From: Halieaceae bacterium UBA6060
GTDB taxonomy: Bacteria; Pseudomonadota; Gammaproteobacteria; Pseudomonadales; Halieaceae
NCBI GenBank assembly: GCA_002428935.1
Contig: DIYG01000156.1
Span: 1-21,092 of the forward strand
DNA length: 21,092 nt
Direction of reading: 5' to 3'
Position numbers and translations under genes: made by a program. How positions within the stretch are numbered: position 1 is the first letter of the stretch; the number at the start of each line of letters is the position of its first letter. Positions 1 through 6,724 of this stretch are shown here, one piece after another. The notes under the pieces are model-generated. The model was not told the origin of the DNA. It made no database searches and saw nothing but the letters and a program-made list of their open reading frames with translations.

Positions 1-208
1 TCTCGCCCGCCTGTATCTCAGTCGGCGCCCTCTGTGGCTCCTGGACGAACCGTTTACGGCGATAGATGTGCAGGGTGTGGCCCGTTTGCAGGAGCGCTTT
101 CTGCGCCACGCTCACGAGGGTGGGGCCGTGTTGCTCACCTCTCACCAGGCTTTGGATCTGGACTTTCCCGTGCGGGTGGTTGATCTGCGCGGCGGCATCG
201 ATTCTTGA
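1..208 (+). CDS. ccmA: Heme exporter ATP-binding protein CcmA (3' end only)
   Basis: This is the C-terminal 68 codons of an ABC-transporter ATPase, read from base 2 and cut by the window edge. The visible part has the Walker B and D-loop region (LWLLDEPFTAID, about residues 11-22 of the fragment) and the H-loop (LLTSHQ). Walker A and the LSGGQ signature would lie upstream of the window. CcmA pairs with CcmB, and ATP hydrolysis by this complex with CcmC and CcmD drives release of heme-loaded CcmE. The assignment rests on these ATPase motifs together with ccmB starting 2 bp after the stop and the rest of the ccm cluster following. The fragment alone would fit many ABC ATPases, but the context is decisive. 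Confidence 0.93.
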   Translation, partial: LARLYLSRRPLWLLDEPFTAIDVQGVARLQERFLRHAHEGGAVLLTSHQALDLDFPVRVVDLRGGIDS

Positions 209-210
209 GT

Positions 211-882
211 ATGGGCGCTTTTCTCTCGGTGCTTTTTCGTCGCCAGCTCGCTTTGGGCTTGCGGCGTCCCGCGCAGTTGCTCAATCCGCTGTTGTTTTTC
301 GCCCTGGTGGTTACCCTGTTTCCCCTGGGATTGGGCCCTTCAACCGATACGCTCAGCGCTTTTGCGCCGGGGATTCTCTGGATCGTTGCTTTGCTGGCCA
401 ATATGCTCGGTGTGGATAGTCTGTTTCGCAGCGATTTTGACGATGGATCTCTCGATCAACTCTTGCTCGCTGAGCAGCCGCTTTACCTATTGGTGTTTCC
501 GTATTTACTTGTTCACTGGTTGTTGAGCGGGGTGATCCTGGCTGTTGTCTCGCCGCTATTCGCGCTCATGCTCAGTTTGCCGGGGGAGGGTATGTTGGTA
601 CTCACCGTGACGCTGCTCTTGGGCTCCGGTGTCATGAGTGTCCTTGGCGCTGTGGGCGCTGCCCTAACCGTGGGTTTACGCCGTGGTGGGATGCTCATCG
701 CATTGTTGGTAGCTCCCTTTTACGTGCCCGTTTTGATTTTCGGCAGTGCTGCTGTTCGCGCTGCGGTGTCGGGGCTTGACGCGCTTCCCTATGTGGCCCT
801 CCTTGGTGCCATGCTGAGCTTCGCCCTTGCCTTGGGGCCCCTCGCGGTGTCCGCGGGTCTGCGAATTAGCGCCGATACGTGA
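211..882 (+). CDS. ccmB: Heme exporter membrane subunit CcmB
   Basis: A 223-residue integral membrane protein with about six hydrophobic segments and a short positively charged cytoplasmic N-terminus (FRRQLALGLRRP). This is the usual size and layout of CcmB, the permease partner of CcmA in the CcmABCD complex of the inner membrane. I chose the ATG at 211, 2 bp after the ccmA stop. A TTG at 205 in the same frame would overlap that stop as TTGA, the arrangement used at ccmE/ccmF, and would add only two residues. No clear Shine-Dalgarno sequence is visible, which suggests translation is coupled to ccmA. A 97-bp gap to ccmC follows, the longest inside the cluster. Confidence 0.95.
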   Translation: MGAFLSVLFRRQLALGLRRPAQLLNPLLFFALVVTLFPLGLGPSTDTLSAFAPGILWIVALLANMLGVDSLFRSDFDDGSLDQLLLAEQPLYLLVFPYLLVHWLLSGVILAVVSPLFALMLSLPGEGMLVLTVTLLLGSGVMSVLGAVGAALTVGLRRGGMLIALLVAPFYVPVLIFGSAAVRAAVSGLDALPYVALLGAMLSFALALGPLAVSAGLRISADT

Positions 883-940
883 CCGTGAGTCCAAAGGACG
901 GGCCATTGGTCGAAGTGTTGGTGTTTGCCTCCGCCTGGTT

Positions 941-969
941 TTGTTCCGCCTCGAACGCCCGAGTATAAT
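941..969 (+). promoter_or_regulatory. Candidate sigma70 promoter ahead of ccmC
   Basis: A perfect TATAAT at 964-969 is preceded, with a 17-bp spacer, by TTGTTC at 941-946 (four of six matches to TTGACA). It is followed by a GC-rich discriminator (CTGCGCCGC), a feature often linked to stringent control. Transcription would begin around 975-977, only a few bases before the ccmC ATG at 980. It lies in the only sizeable gap of the ccm cluster, which supports a real internal promoter. The assignment is by pattern only. Confidence 0.6.
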
Positions 970-979
970 CTGCGCCGCT

Positions 980-1720
980 ATGTGGTCGTTCTTTCATAAG
1001 CTGGGCTCGCCGCCCTGGCTGTACCGTATCTCCGGATCCATACTGCGCTGGTTGTTACCGCTCGCGGTGCTTGGACTGGTGGTCGGAGTCCTATGGGGCC
1101 TTCTCTACACCGCTCCAGATTTTCGCCAGGGCAATTCCTATCGAATTATGTACATTCACGTACCTGCGGCCGTGGTGGCCCTGGCGGGCTACTACGTAAT
1201 GGCTATTGCTGGCGCCATCAATTTGATTTGGCGCATGAAGATCGCCGATGTCGCCATGCTGGCCGCGGCACCCGTGGGGGCTGCATTAACCTTCGTGGCT
1301 CTTGTGACCGGAGCCATCTGGGGGAAGCCGACCTGGGGGACCTGGTGGGTTTGGGATGCGCGCATCACCTCGATGCTGATACTGCTCTTTCTCTACCTGG
1401 GCGTGATCGCTTTATATGAGGCCTATGACAACAAGACGGCCGCATCCCGGGCCTGTGCCGTGTTGGCTCTGGTTGGTACCGTGAATATCCCGATCATCTA
1501 CAAGTCCGTAGATTGGTGGTACAGCCTCCATCAACCGGCTTCTATCAAGTTCACCGGTGGCAGCACCATCGACCCGAGCATGCTGTATCCCCTGTTGCTT
1601 TGCATTGTGTCTTTCTACGCTCTGTTTACCTGCGCCTTGCTGGCGAATATGCGCGTCGCGATCCTGGATCGTGAGCGACGGACGGGTTGGGTCCAGCGGC
1701 TCGTGGAAGAGGGGGGCTAA
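980..1720 (+). CDS. ccmC: Heme ABC transporter permease / heme-handling protein CcmC
   Basis: A 246-residue polytopic membrane protein of the heme-handling family, which binds heme at its periplasmic face and loads it onto CcmE. The tryptophan-rich WWD signature lies at residues 114-131 (WGKPTWGTWWVWDARITS). His60 (MYIHVP) and His184 (YSLHQP) sit at the same numbers as the conserved heme-ligand histidines known in E. coli CcmC. That numbering supports the ATG at 980 over a longer open frame that reaches back into ccmB. No ribosome binding site is seen upstream, and a TATAAT box ends 10 bp before the start, so the message may be nearly leaderless. The stop overlaps the ccmD ATG by one base (TAATG). 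Confidence 0.96.
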   Translation: MWSFFHKLGSPPWLYRISGSILRWLLPLAVLGLVVGVLWGLLYTAPDFRQGNSYRIMYIHVPAAVVALAGYYVMAIAGAINLIWRMKIADVAMLAAAPVGAALTFVALVTGAIWGKPTWGTWWVWDARITSMLILLFLYLGVIALYEAYDNKTAASRACAVLALVGTVNIPIIYKSVDWWYSLHQPASIKFTGGSTIDPSMLYPLLLCIVSFYALFTCALLANMRVAILDRERRTGWVQRLVEEGG

Positions 1721-1932
1721 TGTACTTCGACAGCTTTCAGGCCGCCATGGCCATGGGTGGGCACGGCGTTTACGTCTGGTCCGCCTATGGGATTACGGCG
1801 CTGGTGATTGCCCAACTGGTGCTTTGGCCCAGCGCCCGGAAGAAGCGTTTGGTGGCCGAGCTCCGTGGCGAACAGCGGCGGCGCGCCGGAGCATCCCAAG
1901 AAACAGGCCAATCAGATAGGGAGAGTTCCTGA
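1720..1932 (+). CDS. ccmD: Heme exporter small subunit CcmD
   Basis: A 70-residue protein with one membrane segment (about residues 17-36) followed by a basic, then polar tail. The N-terminal stretch YFDSF...MGGHGVYVWSAYG is the recognisable CcmD signature. CcmD is a small inner-membrane subunit of the CcmABCD complex that is needed for release of holo-CcmE. Its ATG shares a base with the ccmC stop, which implies translational coupling. An in-frame ATG 33 bases upstream inside ccmC would add residues outside the family pattern and was not used. Confidence 0.95.
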   Translation: MYFDSFQAAMAMGGHGVYVWSAYGITALVIAQLVLWPSARKKRLVAELRGEQRRRAGASQETGQSDRESS

Positions 1933-1935
1933 TTT

Positions 1936-2379
1936 ATGCATCCGCAACGACGACAGCGGCTTTGGGTGGTACTGAGCATTGTTTTGTTTTCTTCAGCGGC
2001 CGTTGGGCTTGCCGCCTATGCCCTGCGGGGCAATATCAATCTGTTCTACCCGCCCGTAGAGGTCGCTGCCGGCGCAGCCCCGGTGGGAACGCCCATCCGC
2101 GTCGGGGGAATGATTGTCGATGGTAGTGTTCAGCGAGCTGCGGATTCTTTGGAAGTGCGCTTCGCCGTAACGGATTATCAGGCCACGGTGGACGTGGTGT
2201 ACGAGGGGATACTTCCGGATCTGTTTGCCGAGGGCGAGGGGATTGTGGCCTCAGGGCGGCTCAGTCCCGAGGGTGTTCTCGTGGCCGAGGAAGTTCTCGC
2301 CAAGCACGACGAGAATTACATGCCTCCGGAAGTTGCTGATGCGCTCCAACAGAGCGCCGATGCAGGAGCCCTGCCTTGA
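1936..2379 (+). CDS. ccmE: Periplasmic heme chaperone CcmE
   Basis: A 147-residue protein with an N-terminal membrane anchor (about residues 9-29) and a periplasmic beta-barrel domain. The heme-attachment motif is intact: His124 in VLAKHDENYMPP, with Tyr128 four residues on. The histidine binds heme covalently in this family, and the adjacent tyrosine can serve as an axial ligand. CcmE receives heme from CcmC and hands it to CcmF. A good ribosome binding site (AGGGAG near 1918-1923) supports the ATG at 1936, 3 bp after ccmD. The stop overlaps the ccmF start codon. Confidence 0.97.
   Translation: MHPQRRQRLWVVLSIVLFSSAAVGLAAYALRGNINLFYPPVEVAAGAAPVGTPIRVGGMIVDGSVQRAADSLEVRFAVTDYQATVDVVYEGILPDLFAEGEGIVASGRLSPEGVLVAEEVLAKHDENYMPPEVADALQQSADAGALP
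2364..2368 (+). promoter_or_regulatory. Ribosome binding site fixing the TTG start of ccmF
   Basis: AGGAG lies inside the end of ccmE, 7 bases ahead of a TTG at 2376. This spacing is near ideal. The next residues (IPELGHFALILAL) are the usual N-terminus of CcmF, so the rare TTG start is well supported. Confidence 0.8.
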
Positions 2380-4352
2380 TTCCAGAACTTGGGCATTTCG
2401 CCCTAATTCTCGCCCTGGTTATGGCTCTGGGCCTGACGATTATTCCCTTGTGGGGTAGCTTTCGTGGCCATTACGGAGCCATGCGTCTCGCCCCCTCCTT
2501 GGCCGCCGGTGTTGTCGTTTTTTGTTCCATCAGTTTCGCCTGCCTGGTGGTGGCATTCCTCCAGGATGATTTTTCCGTACGGGTAGTGGCCTCCAACAGC
2601 AATAGCCTGCTGCCACCGATTTATAAATTTTCTGCCGTCTGGGGTAATCACGAGGGCTCGTTGCTCCTCTGGGTGTTGATCCTGGCCTTCTGGATCGGGG
2701 CGGTGGCTACCTTTAGCCGGGGCTTACCCACGATCATGCTGGCGCGGGTGCTGGCAATCATGGGAGCGATAGCCATCGGCTTTTTGTCGTTTTCCTTGTT
2801 CACCTCCAATCCTTTTGCCCGGTTACTCCCGGGAGTGCCCGCCGACGGCAACGACCTGAATCCGCTTCTCCAGGATCCGGGACTGATTATTCATCCCCCC
2901 TTGCTCTACATGGGCTACGTGGGATTCAGCGTGGCTTTTGCCTTTGCCGTCGCAGCGCTTCTGGGTGGCCGCCTGGATGCCGCCTGGGCGCGCTGGTCAC
3001 GGCCCTGGACCAATGTCGCCTGGGCCTTCTTGAGCGTGGGGATCATGCTCGGTAGCTGGTGGGCCTACTACGAACTGGGCTGGGGCGGTTGGTGGTTTTG
3101 GGACCCCGTCGAGAATGCGTCCTTTATGCCCTGGTTGGCGGGCACGGCGCTCCTGCACTCCCTGGCGGTGACGGAAAAGCGCGGCCTGTTCAAGAGCTGG
3201 ACTGTACTCCTGGCCATCTTTGCGTTCTCTCTGAGTCTCCTCGGTACCTTCCTGGTGCGCTCGGGCGTGCTCACGTCGGTCCATGCTTTTGCCGCGGATC
3301 CTGCCCGGGGGCTGTTTGTTTTGGTGTTTCTGGCTATCGTGGTGGGGGGCTCCCTGACCCTTTACGCTGTTCGTGCTCCCGCCGTGCGCAGTGGCATTGG
3401 ATTCTCTTTGCTGTCCCGAGAGACCTTGCTGCTGATCAACAACGTGGTTTTTTTGGTGGCCACCCTCACGGTATTGTTCGGGACACTGTTTCCGCTGCTT
3501 ATGGATTCCCTGGGGCAGGGTAAGTACTCCGTTGGGCCTCCGTATTTCAACGCGGTCTTTGTGCCCCTGATGGCGCTCCTCGTGCCCTTTATGGGCATTG
3601 GACCTATTTCCCGTTGGCGTGACGACAGCGTCAACCGTTGGCGTTCGCGACTTCTGGTGCCGGGCCTGGTGGTGGTAGCGCTGGCGATGATCTTGCCCTG
3701 GTTTTCGTCACAATCCTTCAACATCTGGGTGGCCCTTGCAGTGCTGCTGTCGGGTTGGTTGTTGGCGGGGCTGTGGGCGGATTTCCGTGATCGCAGCCGG
3801 AATAGTCCGGGTTTGGTTCGCGCTTTGCGCCGACAACCGGCCAGCTACTGGGGCATGGTTCTGGCCCATGCCGGCTTTGCTGCTGTAATGCTCGGCGTGG
3901 TGGCAACGTCCCAATACAGCGTCGAACGCGATTTGCGTATGGCCCCCGGTGAGTCGGAGCTGTTGGCGGGCTACCGTTTCGAATTTGTCGAAACCCGACG
4001 GCTTCGTGGCCCCAATTACCTTGCCGATGGAGCGTATTTTGCGGTGTATCGCGGGCAAAAATTGGTGACCCATCTGCTCGCTGAAAAGCGCCGCTATTTG
4101 GCCTCGGGCTCGGTCATGACTGAGGCCGCCATCGATGCGGGCTTGTTCCGGGATTTGTACGTCGCCATGGGCGAACCCGTGGGTGATCAAGGTGCCTGGG
4201 CAATTCGCTTGCACTATAAACCCATGGTGCGTTGGATGTGGCTGGGGGCCCTTGCCATGGGTTTGGGTGGTCTTACCACAGCGCTGGATCGACGGTATCG
4301 CCGCGCTGCTCGTACCCCTGCAAGAGCGGACGCTCATGTCGCCCAGGCTTAA
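2376..4352 (+). CDS. ccmF: Cytochrome c heme lyase subunit CcmF
   Basis: A 658-residue protein with many membrane segments, the core of the heme lyase that transfers heme from CcmE to apocytochrome c. The WWD domain is at about 235-252 (GWGGWWFWDPVENASFMPW). The four histidines known to be essential in E. coli CcmF all have counterparts: His173, His261 and His303 at identical numbers and His498 (E. coli 491). The identical numbering confirms the TTG start at 2376, whose last two bases are also in the ccmE stop (TTGA). A large periplasmic loop near the C-terminus (about residues 515-620) precedes the last membrane segment. The reading frame overlaps ccmG by 17 bp. Confidence 0.97.
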   Translation: MIPELGHFALILALVMALGLTIIPLWGSFRGHYGAMRLAPSLAAGVVVFCSISFACLVVAFLQDDFSVRVVASNSNSLLPPIYKFSAVWGNHEGSLLLWVLILAFWIGAVATFSRGLPTIMLARVLAIMGAIAIGFLSFSLFTSNPFARLLPGVPADGNDLNPLLQDPGLIIHPPLLYMGYVGFSVAFAFAVAALLGGRLDAAWARWSRPWTNVAWAFLSVGIMLGSWWAYYELGWGGWWFWDPVENASFMPWLAGTALLHSLAVTEKRGLFKSWTVLLAIFAFSLSLLGTFLVRSGVLTSVHAFAADPARGLFVLVFLAIVVGGSLTLYAVRAPAVRSGIGFSLLSRETLLLINNVVFLVATLTVLFGTLFPLLMDSLGQGKYSVGPPYFNAVFVPLMALLVPFMGIGPISRWRDDSVNRWRSRLLVPGLVVVALAMILPWFSSQSFNIWVALAVLLSGWLLAGLWADFRDRSRNSPGLVRALRRQPASYWGMVLAHAGFAAVMLGVVATSQYSVERDLRMAPGESELLAGYRFEFVETRRLRGPNYLADGAYFAVYRGQKLVTHLLAEKRRYLASGSVMTEAAIDAGLFRDLYVAMGEPVGDQGAWAIRLHYKPMVRWMWLGALAMGLGGLTTALDRRYRRAARTPARADAHVAQA

Positions 4353-4902
4353 GCTCTTCGTCCCCCTGGGGCTTTTTGTTCTCTTGGCGGTGCTGCTTTT
4401 TCGGGGGCTGTCCCTTGATCCTCAGGCCCTGCCTTCCGCGCTAGTGGATAAACCTTTGCCGGTTTTTACCTTGCCTCGCCTGGCGGACGACACACCCCTC
4501 ACCACCACTGAGATCGTCGGCCAGCCCATGTTGCTCAATGTGTGGGCGACCTGGTGTATTTCCTGTCGCGTGGAGCATCCCTACCTGCAACGCCTTGCCG
4601 ATGACGGTGTGCTTATTTATGGGGTCAACTACAAGGATGATGTGCCGGCGGCGAGGCAGTGGTTGGCCGAACTCGGAGACCCTTACGAGGCGAGTATCGT
4701 TGATGCCAGCGGTAGTCTCGGTTTGGATCTGGGTGTTTATGGCGCACCGGAAACCTACTTTGTTGACGCCCAGGGGGTGATTCGCTACCGCCATGTGGGC
4801 GTCATTGACGAGCGGGTTTGGACTTCTCGTCTGGCGCCGATCTACGGGCAAATGGGCGGAGTATGGCCAGCAAATCGTCAATCCCCTGGAGAGAACCATT
4901 GA
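4336..4902 (+). CDS. ccmG: Thiol:disulfide oxidoreductase CcmG (DsbE)
   Basis: A 188-residue membrane-anchored thioredoxin-fold protein. Residues 6-24 form the anchor. The redox active site is Cys74-Ile-Ser-Cys77 (ATWCISCRVEH) and the cis-proline loop is at GAPET (Pro138). CcmG acts in the periplasm as a reductant, taking electrons from DsbD and keeping the cysteines of apocytochrome c or CcmH reduced. The dipeptide between the cysteines is Ile-Ser, one of several variants seen in this family. I chose the ATG at 4336, inside the end of ccmF, because it gives a standard short cytoplasmic N-terminus. A longer open frame upstream has no family support. The stop overlaps the ccmH ATG (TGATG). Confidence 0.95.
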   Translation: MSPRLKLFVPLGLFVLLAVLLFRGLSLDPQALPSALVDKPLPVFTLPRLADDTPLTTTEIVGQPMLLNVWATWCISCRVEHPYLQRLADDGVLIYGVNYKDDVPAARQWLAELGDPYEASIVDASGSLGLDLGVYGAPETYFVDAQGVIRYRHVGVIDERVWTSRLAPIYGQMGGVWPANRQSPGENH

Positions 4903-5396
4903 TGGTTTACAAGACGACGGCGCCCCTGGTCTATTCCTGCATTCTCTTGTTGTTGATGCTAACGGGATCTGATGTCGCGCGAGCGGTCATTGAAACCTAC
5001 GAGTTTTCATCACCGGACCTGGAGCGGCGTTATCACCTCCTCAGCCAGGAGTTGCGTTGCCCGAAGTGCCAGAATCAAAACATCGCGGATTCCAATGCAC
5101 CTATTTCCCAAGATCTGCGCCAGTTGCTCTTCAAGCGTCTGGAGGCGGGGGCAAGCGATGAGGAAATCCTGGCGGATATGGTGGCGCGCTACGGAGAATT
5201 CGTTCGCTATCGCCCGTCTCGTTCGGGAGTAACCCTATGGCTGTGGCTTGCGCCCTTACTCATGTTGGTCTTCGGGGCCTGTCTTCTCATCTATTTGTTT
5301 CGGGGGCGATCGGATGTGCCGGTCGCAAAAGTGAGTGACGCGGACCGCGTGCGCCTCGAGCGTTTGCTGGCCAGCGAGGCGGAGAATAAGCGGTGA
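4902..5396 (+). CDS. ccmH: Cytochrome c-type biogenesis protein CcmH
   Basis: A 164-residue periplasmic protein. It has an N-terminal signal or anchor (about 7-29), the redox motif LRCPKCQNQNIADSNAP with Cys53 and Cys56, and a C-terminal membrane segment (about 111-133). This matches the short CcmH (CcmL-type) module that handles the apocytochrome CXXCH thiols with CcmG. The TPR part that is fused to it in E. coli CcmH is a separate gene here (ccmI, next). The ribosome binding site GGAGAG at about 4888-4893 precedes the ATG at 4902, and the stop overlaps the ccmI GTG. Confidence 0.95.
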   Translation: MVYKTTAPLVYSCILLLLMLTGSDVARAVIETYEFSSPDLERRYHLLSQELRCPKCQNQNIADSNAPISQDLRQLLFKRLEAGASDEEILADMVARYGEFVRYRPSRSGVTLWLWLAPLLMLVFGACLLIYLFRGRSDVPVAKVSDADRVRLERLLASEAENKR

Positions 5397-6589
5397 CAGG
5401 CTTTCTTCTGGCGGCCTTAGTCCTGCTCCTCCTCGGTGCGGCGCTGCTGGCCTGGCGGCGAGACGGTATCCGCGAGGCAGATCTCGATGACCCCAACCTA
5501 AACTGGTATCGCCAACGGGCGAAGGAGCTGTCTGGCGACGATGGGGTGCTCCTTGAGGAGGTCCAGCTCCGGCTCCTGGAAGACGGCGTGGCTCCCGAGG
5601 CTTCCGCGTCCGATCTGCCGTCAACCCGTTTTCCGGTGTTGCCCTTGATGGGGTTGATGCTGCTGATATCGGGATTCGCCTACTGGCATCTCGGTGCCAT
5701 GGAAGACGTGCTGATCTATCAGTCCTTGAACACCTTGAGCCCCGAAGATGGGGAGCCCGCGCGACGCGAGTTGGTAGAGCGCATAGCAGCGCGCAGTGCC
5801 GTGCGCGAGGATAATCTGCAGTACTTGAGTCTCCTGGGCCAGCTCTATATGGCCGATGAAGACTATGCCGCCGCGAGCGACAGCTTTTCTCGCTTGGTTG
5901 CCTCGGCGCCAGAGGACCCCCAGGCTCTGGCATTGGCCGCCCAGGCTCGGTTTTTGGCCCAGGATCGAACTCTCGATGAGCAGGCGCAGCTCCTCGCGGA
6001 GCGGGCCCTGGCGGTAGATCCTCGGCAGCGAACGGCGCTGGGTTTGCTGGGTATGGCCGCTTTTGAAGCCCAGTCCTATCAAGCAGCGGTGACGTACTGG
6101 GAGCGGCTTCAGGCCCAGGAAGCGCCCGGATCGCCGGGTTACAACATGCTCGACGAAGTGCTGTCCCTGGCGCGGGAGCGCGGTGGCATCGCGGTTGATG
6201 AAGCAACAGAGCGAGATGGCGTGGCCCCGGCATCGGATGCCGGTGGTATATCCGTTGCGTTGGCCCTGGCGGAGGGGGAGAGTGCCGACCCCGCTGCTAC
6301 GGTGTTTGTCTTCGCACGATCAGCGACGGCGGCGGGGGGGATTCCCATCGCCGTGCGACGTTTGCAAGCCGCCGACCTGCCTATTACTTTGCGCCTGAAC
6401 GACGCCGACGCCATGACCGGCCAACTCTTGAGCGAGGCCGGTGCCGTGGAGGTAGCCGCGCAGGTATCTGTCAACGGTCGTCCCGGACAGGCCAATGCGT
6501 TGTTTGCGGGTGTTGCCGGACCGGTCAACGCGAGCGAGAAAGGCGCCGCAGTCTCGATTCTTCTCCGTCCCACCGCCAATCCCGGCTGA
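5393..6589 (+). CDS. ccmI: Cytochrome c-type biogenesis protein CcmI (TPR, apocytochrome chaperone)
   Basis: A 398-residue protein with two N-terminal membrane segments (about 3-20 and 82-98) separated by a cytoplasmic loop. A TPR region follows at about 130-250 (for example YLSLLGQLYMADEDYAAASDS starting near residue 144), then a periplasmic C-terminal beta-type domain (about 275-398). CcmI captures the C-terminal helix of apocytochrome c and presents it to the CcmF/CcmH lyase. The GTG start at 5393 overlaps the ccmH stop (GTGA), implying coupling. The gene is collinear with Rhodobacter and Pseudomonas CcmI and corresponds to the C-terminal half of E. coli CcmH. It is the last gene of the ccm cluster. 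Confidence 0.92.
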   Translation: MTGFLLAALVLLLLGAALLAWRRDGIREADLDDPNLNWYRQRAKELSGDDGVLLEEVQLRLLEDGVAPEASASDLPSTRFPVLPLMGLMLLISGFAYWHLGAMEDVLIYQSLNTLSPEDGEPARRELVERIAARSAVREDNLQYLSLLGQLYMADEDYAAASDSFSRLVASAPEDPQALALAAQARFLAQDRTLDEQAQLLAERALAVDPRQRTALGLLGMAAFEAQSYQAAVTYWERLQAQEAPGSPGYNMLDEVLSLARERGGIAVDEATERDGVAPASDAGGISVALALAEGESADPAATVFVFARSATAAGGIPIAVRRLQAADLPITLRLNDADAMTGQLLSEAGAVEVAAQVSVNGRPGQANALFAGVAGPVNASEKGAAVSILLRPTANPG

Positions 6590-6724
6590 TTCCTGGCTAC
6601 CGGGCATAGTGTTACCCGCACAAAGCGGATACACTAGATGTAGTGGTGGTGCGCACCTTCTTTCGCAGAAAATCTACATAAAACCATTAAAAATCAAGAG
6701 CATGACGAGGATTCTTAAAGTTAA
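6590..6724 (+). promoter_or_regulatory. Intergenic region ccmI-smc, probable smc promoter region
   Basis: This 135-bp gap separates the ccm cluster from the smc block. The part nearest smc is clearly AT-rich (about 6661-6724), unlike the neighbouring coding DNA. A possible -10 (TACACT at 6630-6635) has no good -35. A perfect 10-bp palindrome GGTGCGCACC lies at 6648-6657. No strong rho-independent terminator is seen for ccmI; a 4-bp stem at 6616-6628 is too weak. The smc ribosome binding site is poor: GAGGA at 6707-6711 lies 13 bases from the ATG. Confidence 0.4.

Noticed and set aside
827..979. A longer CcmC starting inside the end of ccmB
   Set aside because: It would add 51 residues with no family counterpart and shift His60 and His184 out of register with E. 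coli CcmC.
3708..4337. Long open frame on the - strand opposite the ccmF 3' end (209 codons)
   Set aside because: No family features, and it lies wholly within ccmF, whose motifs are intact.
5256..6233. Long open frame on the - strand opposite ccmH and ccmI (325 codons)
   Set aside because: Its product is Pro/Arg/Ala-rich low-complexity sequence with no domain, and it lies opposite well-supported ccm genes. This is typical of antisense frames in GC-rich DNA.
6616..6628. Hairpin CCGC-ACAAA-GCGG as a terminator for the ccm cluster
   Set aside because: Only a 4-bp stem and no following run of T. It is too weak to call.
6648..6657. Palindrome GGTGCGCACC as an operator
   Set aside because: Perfect but only 10 bp, and it stops at once on both sides. 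One such site in GC-rich DNA is expected by chance and no second copy was noticed.
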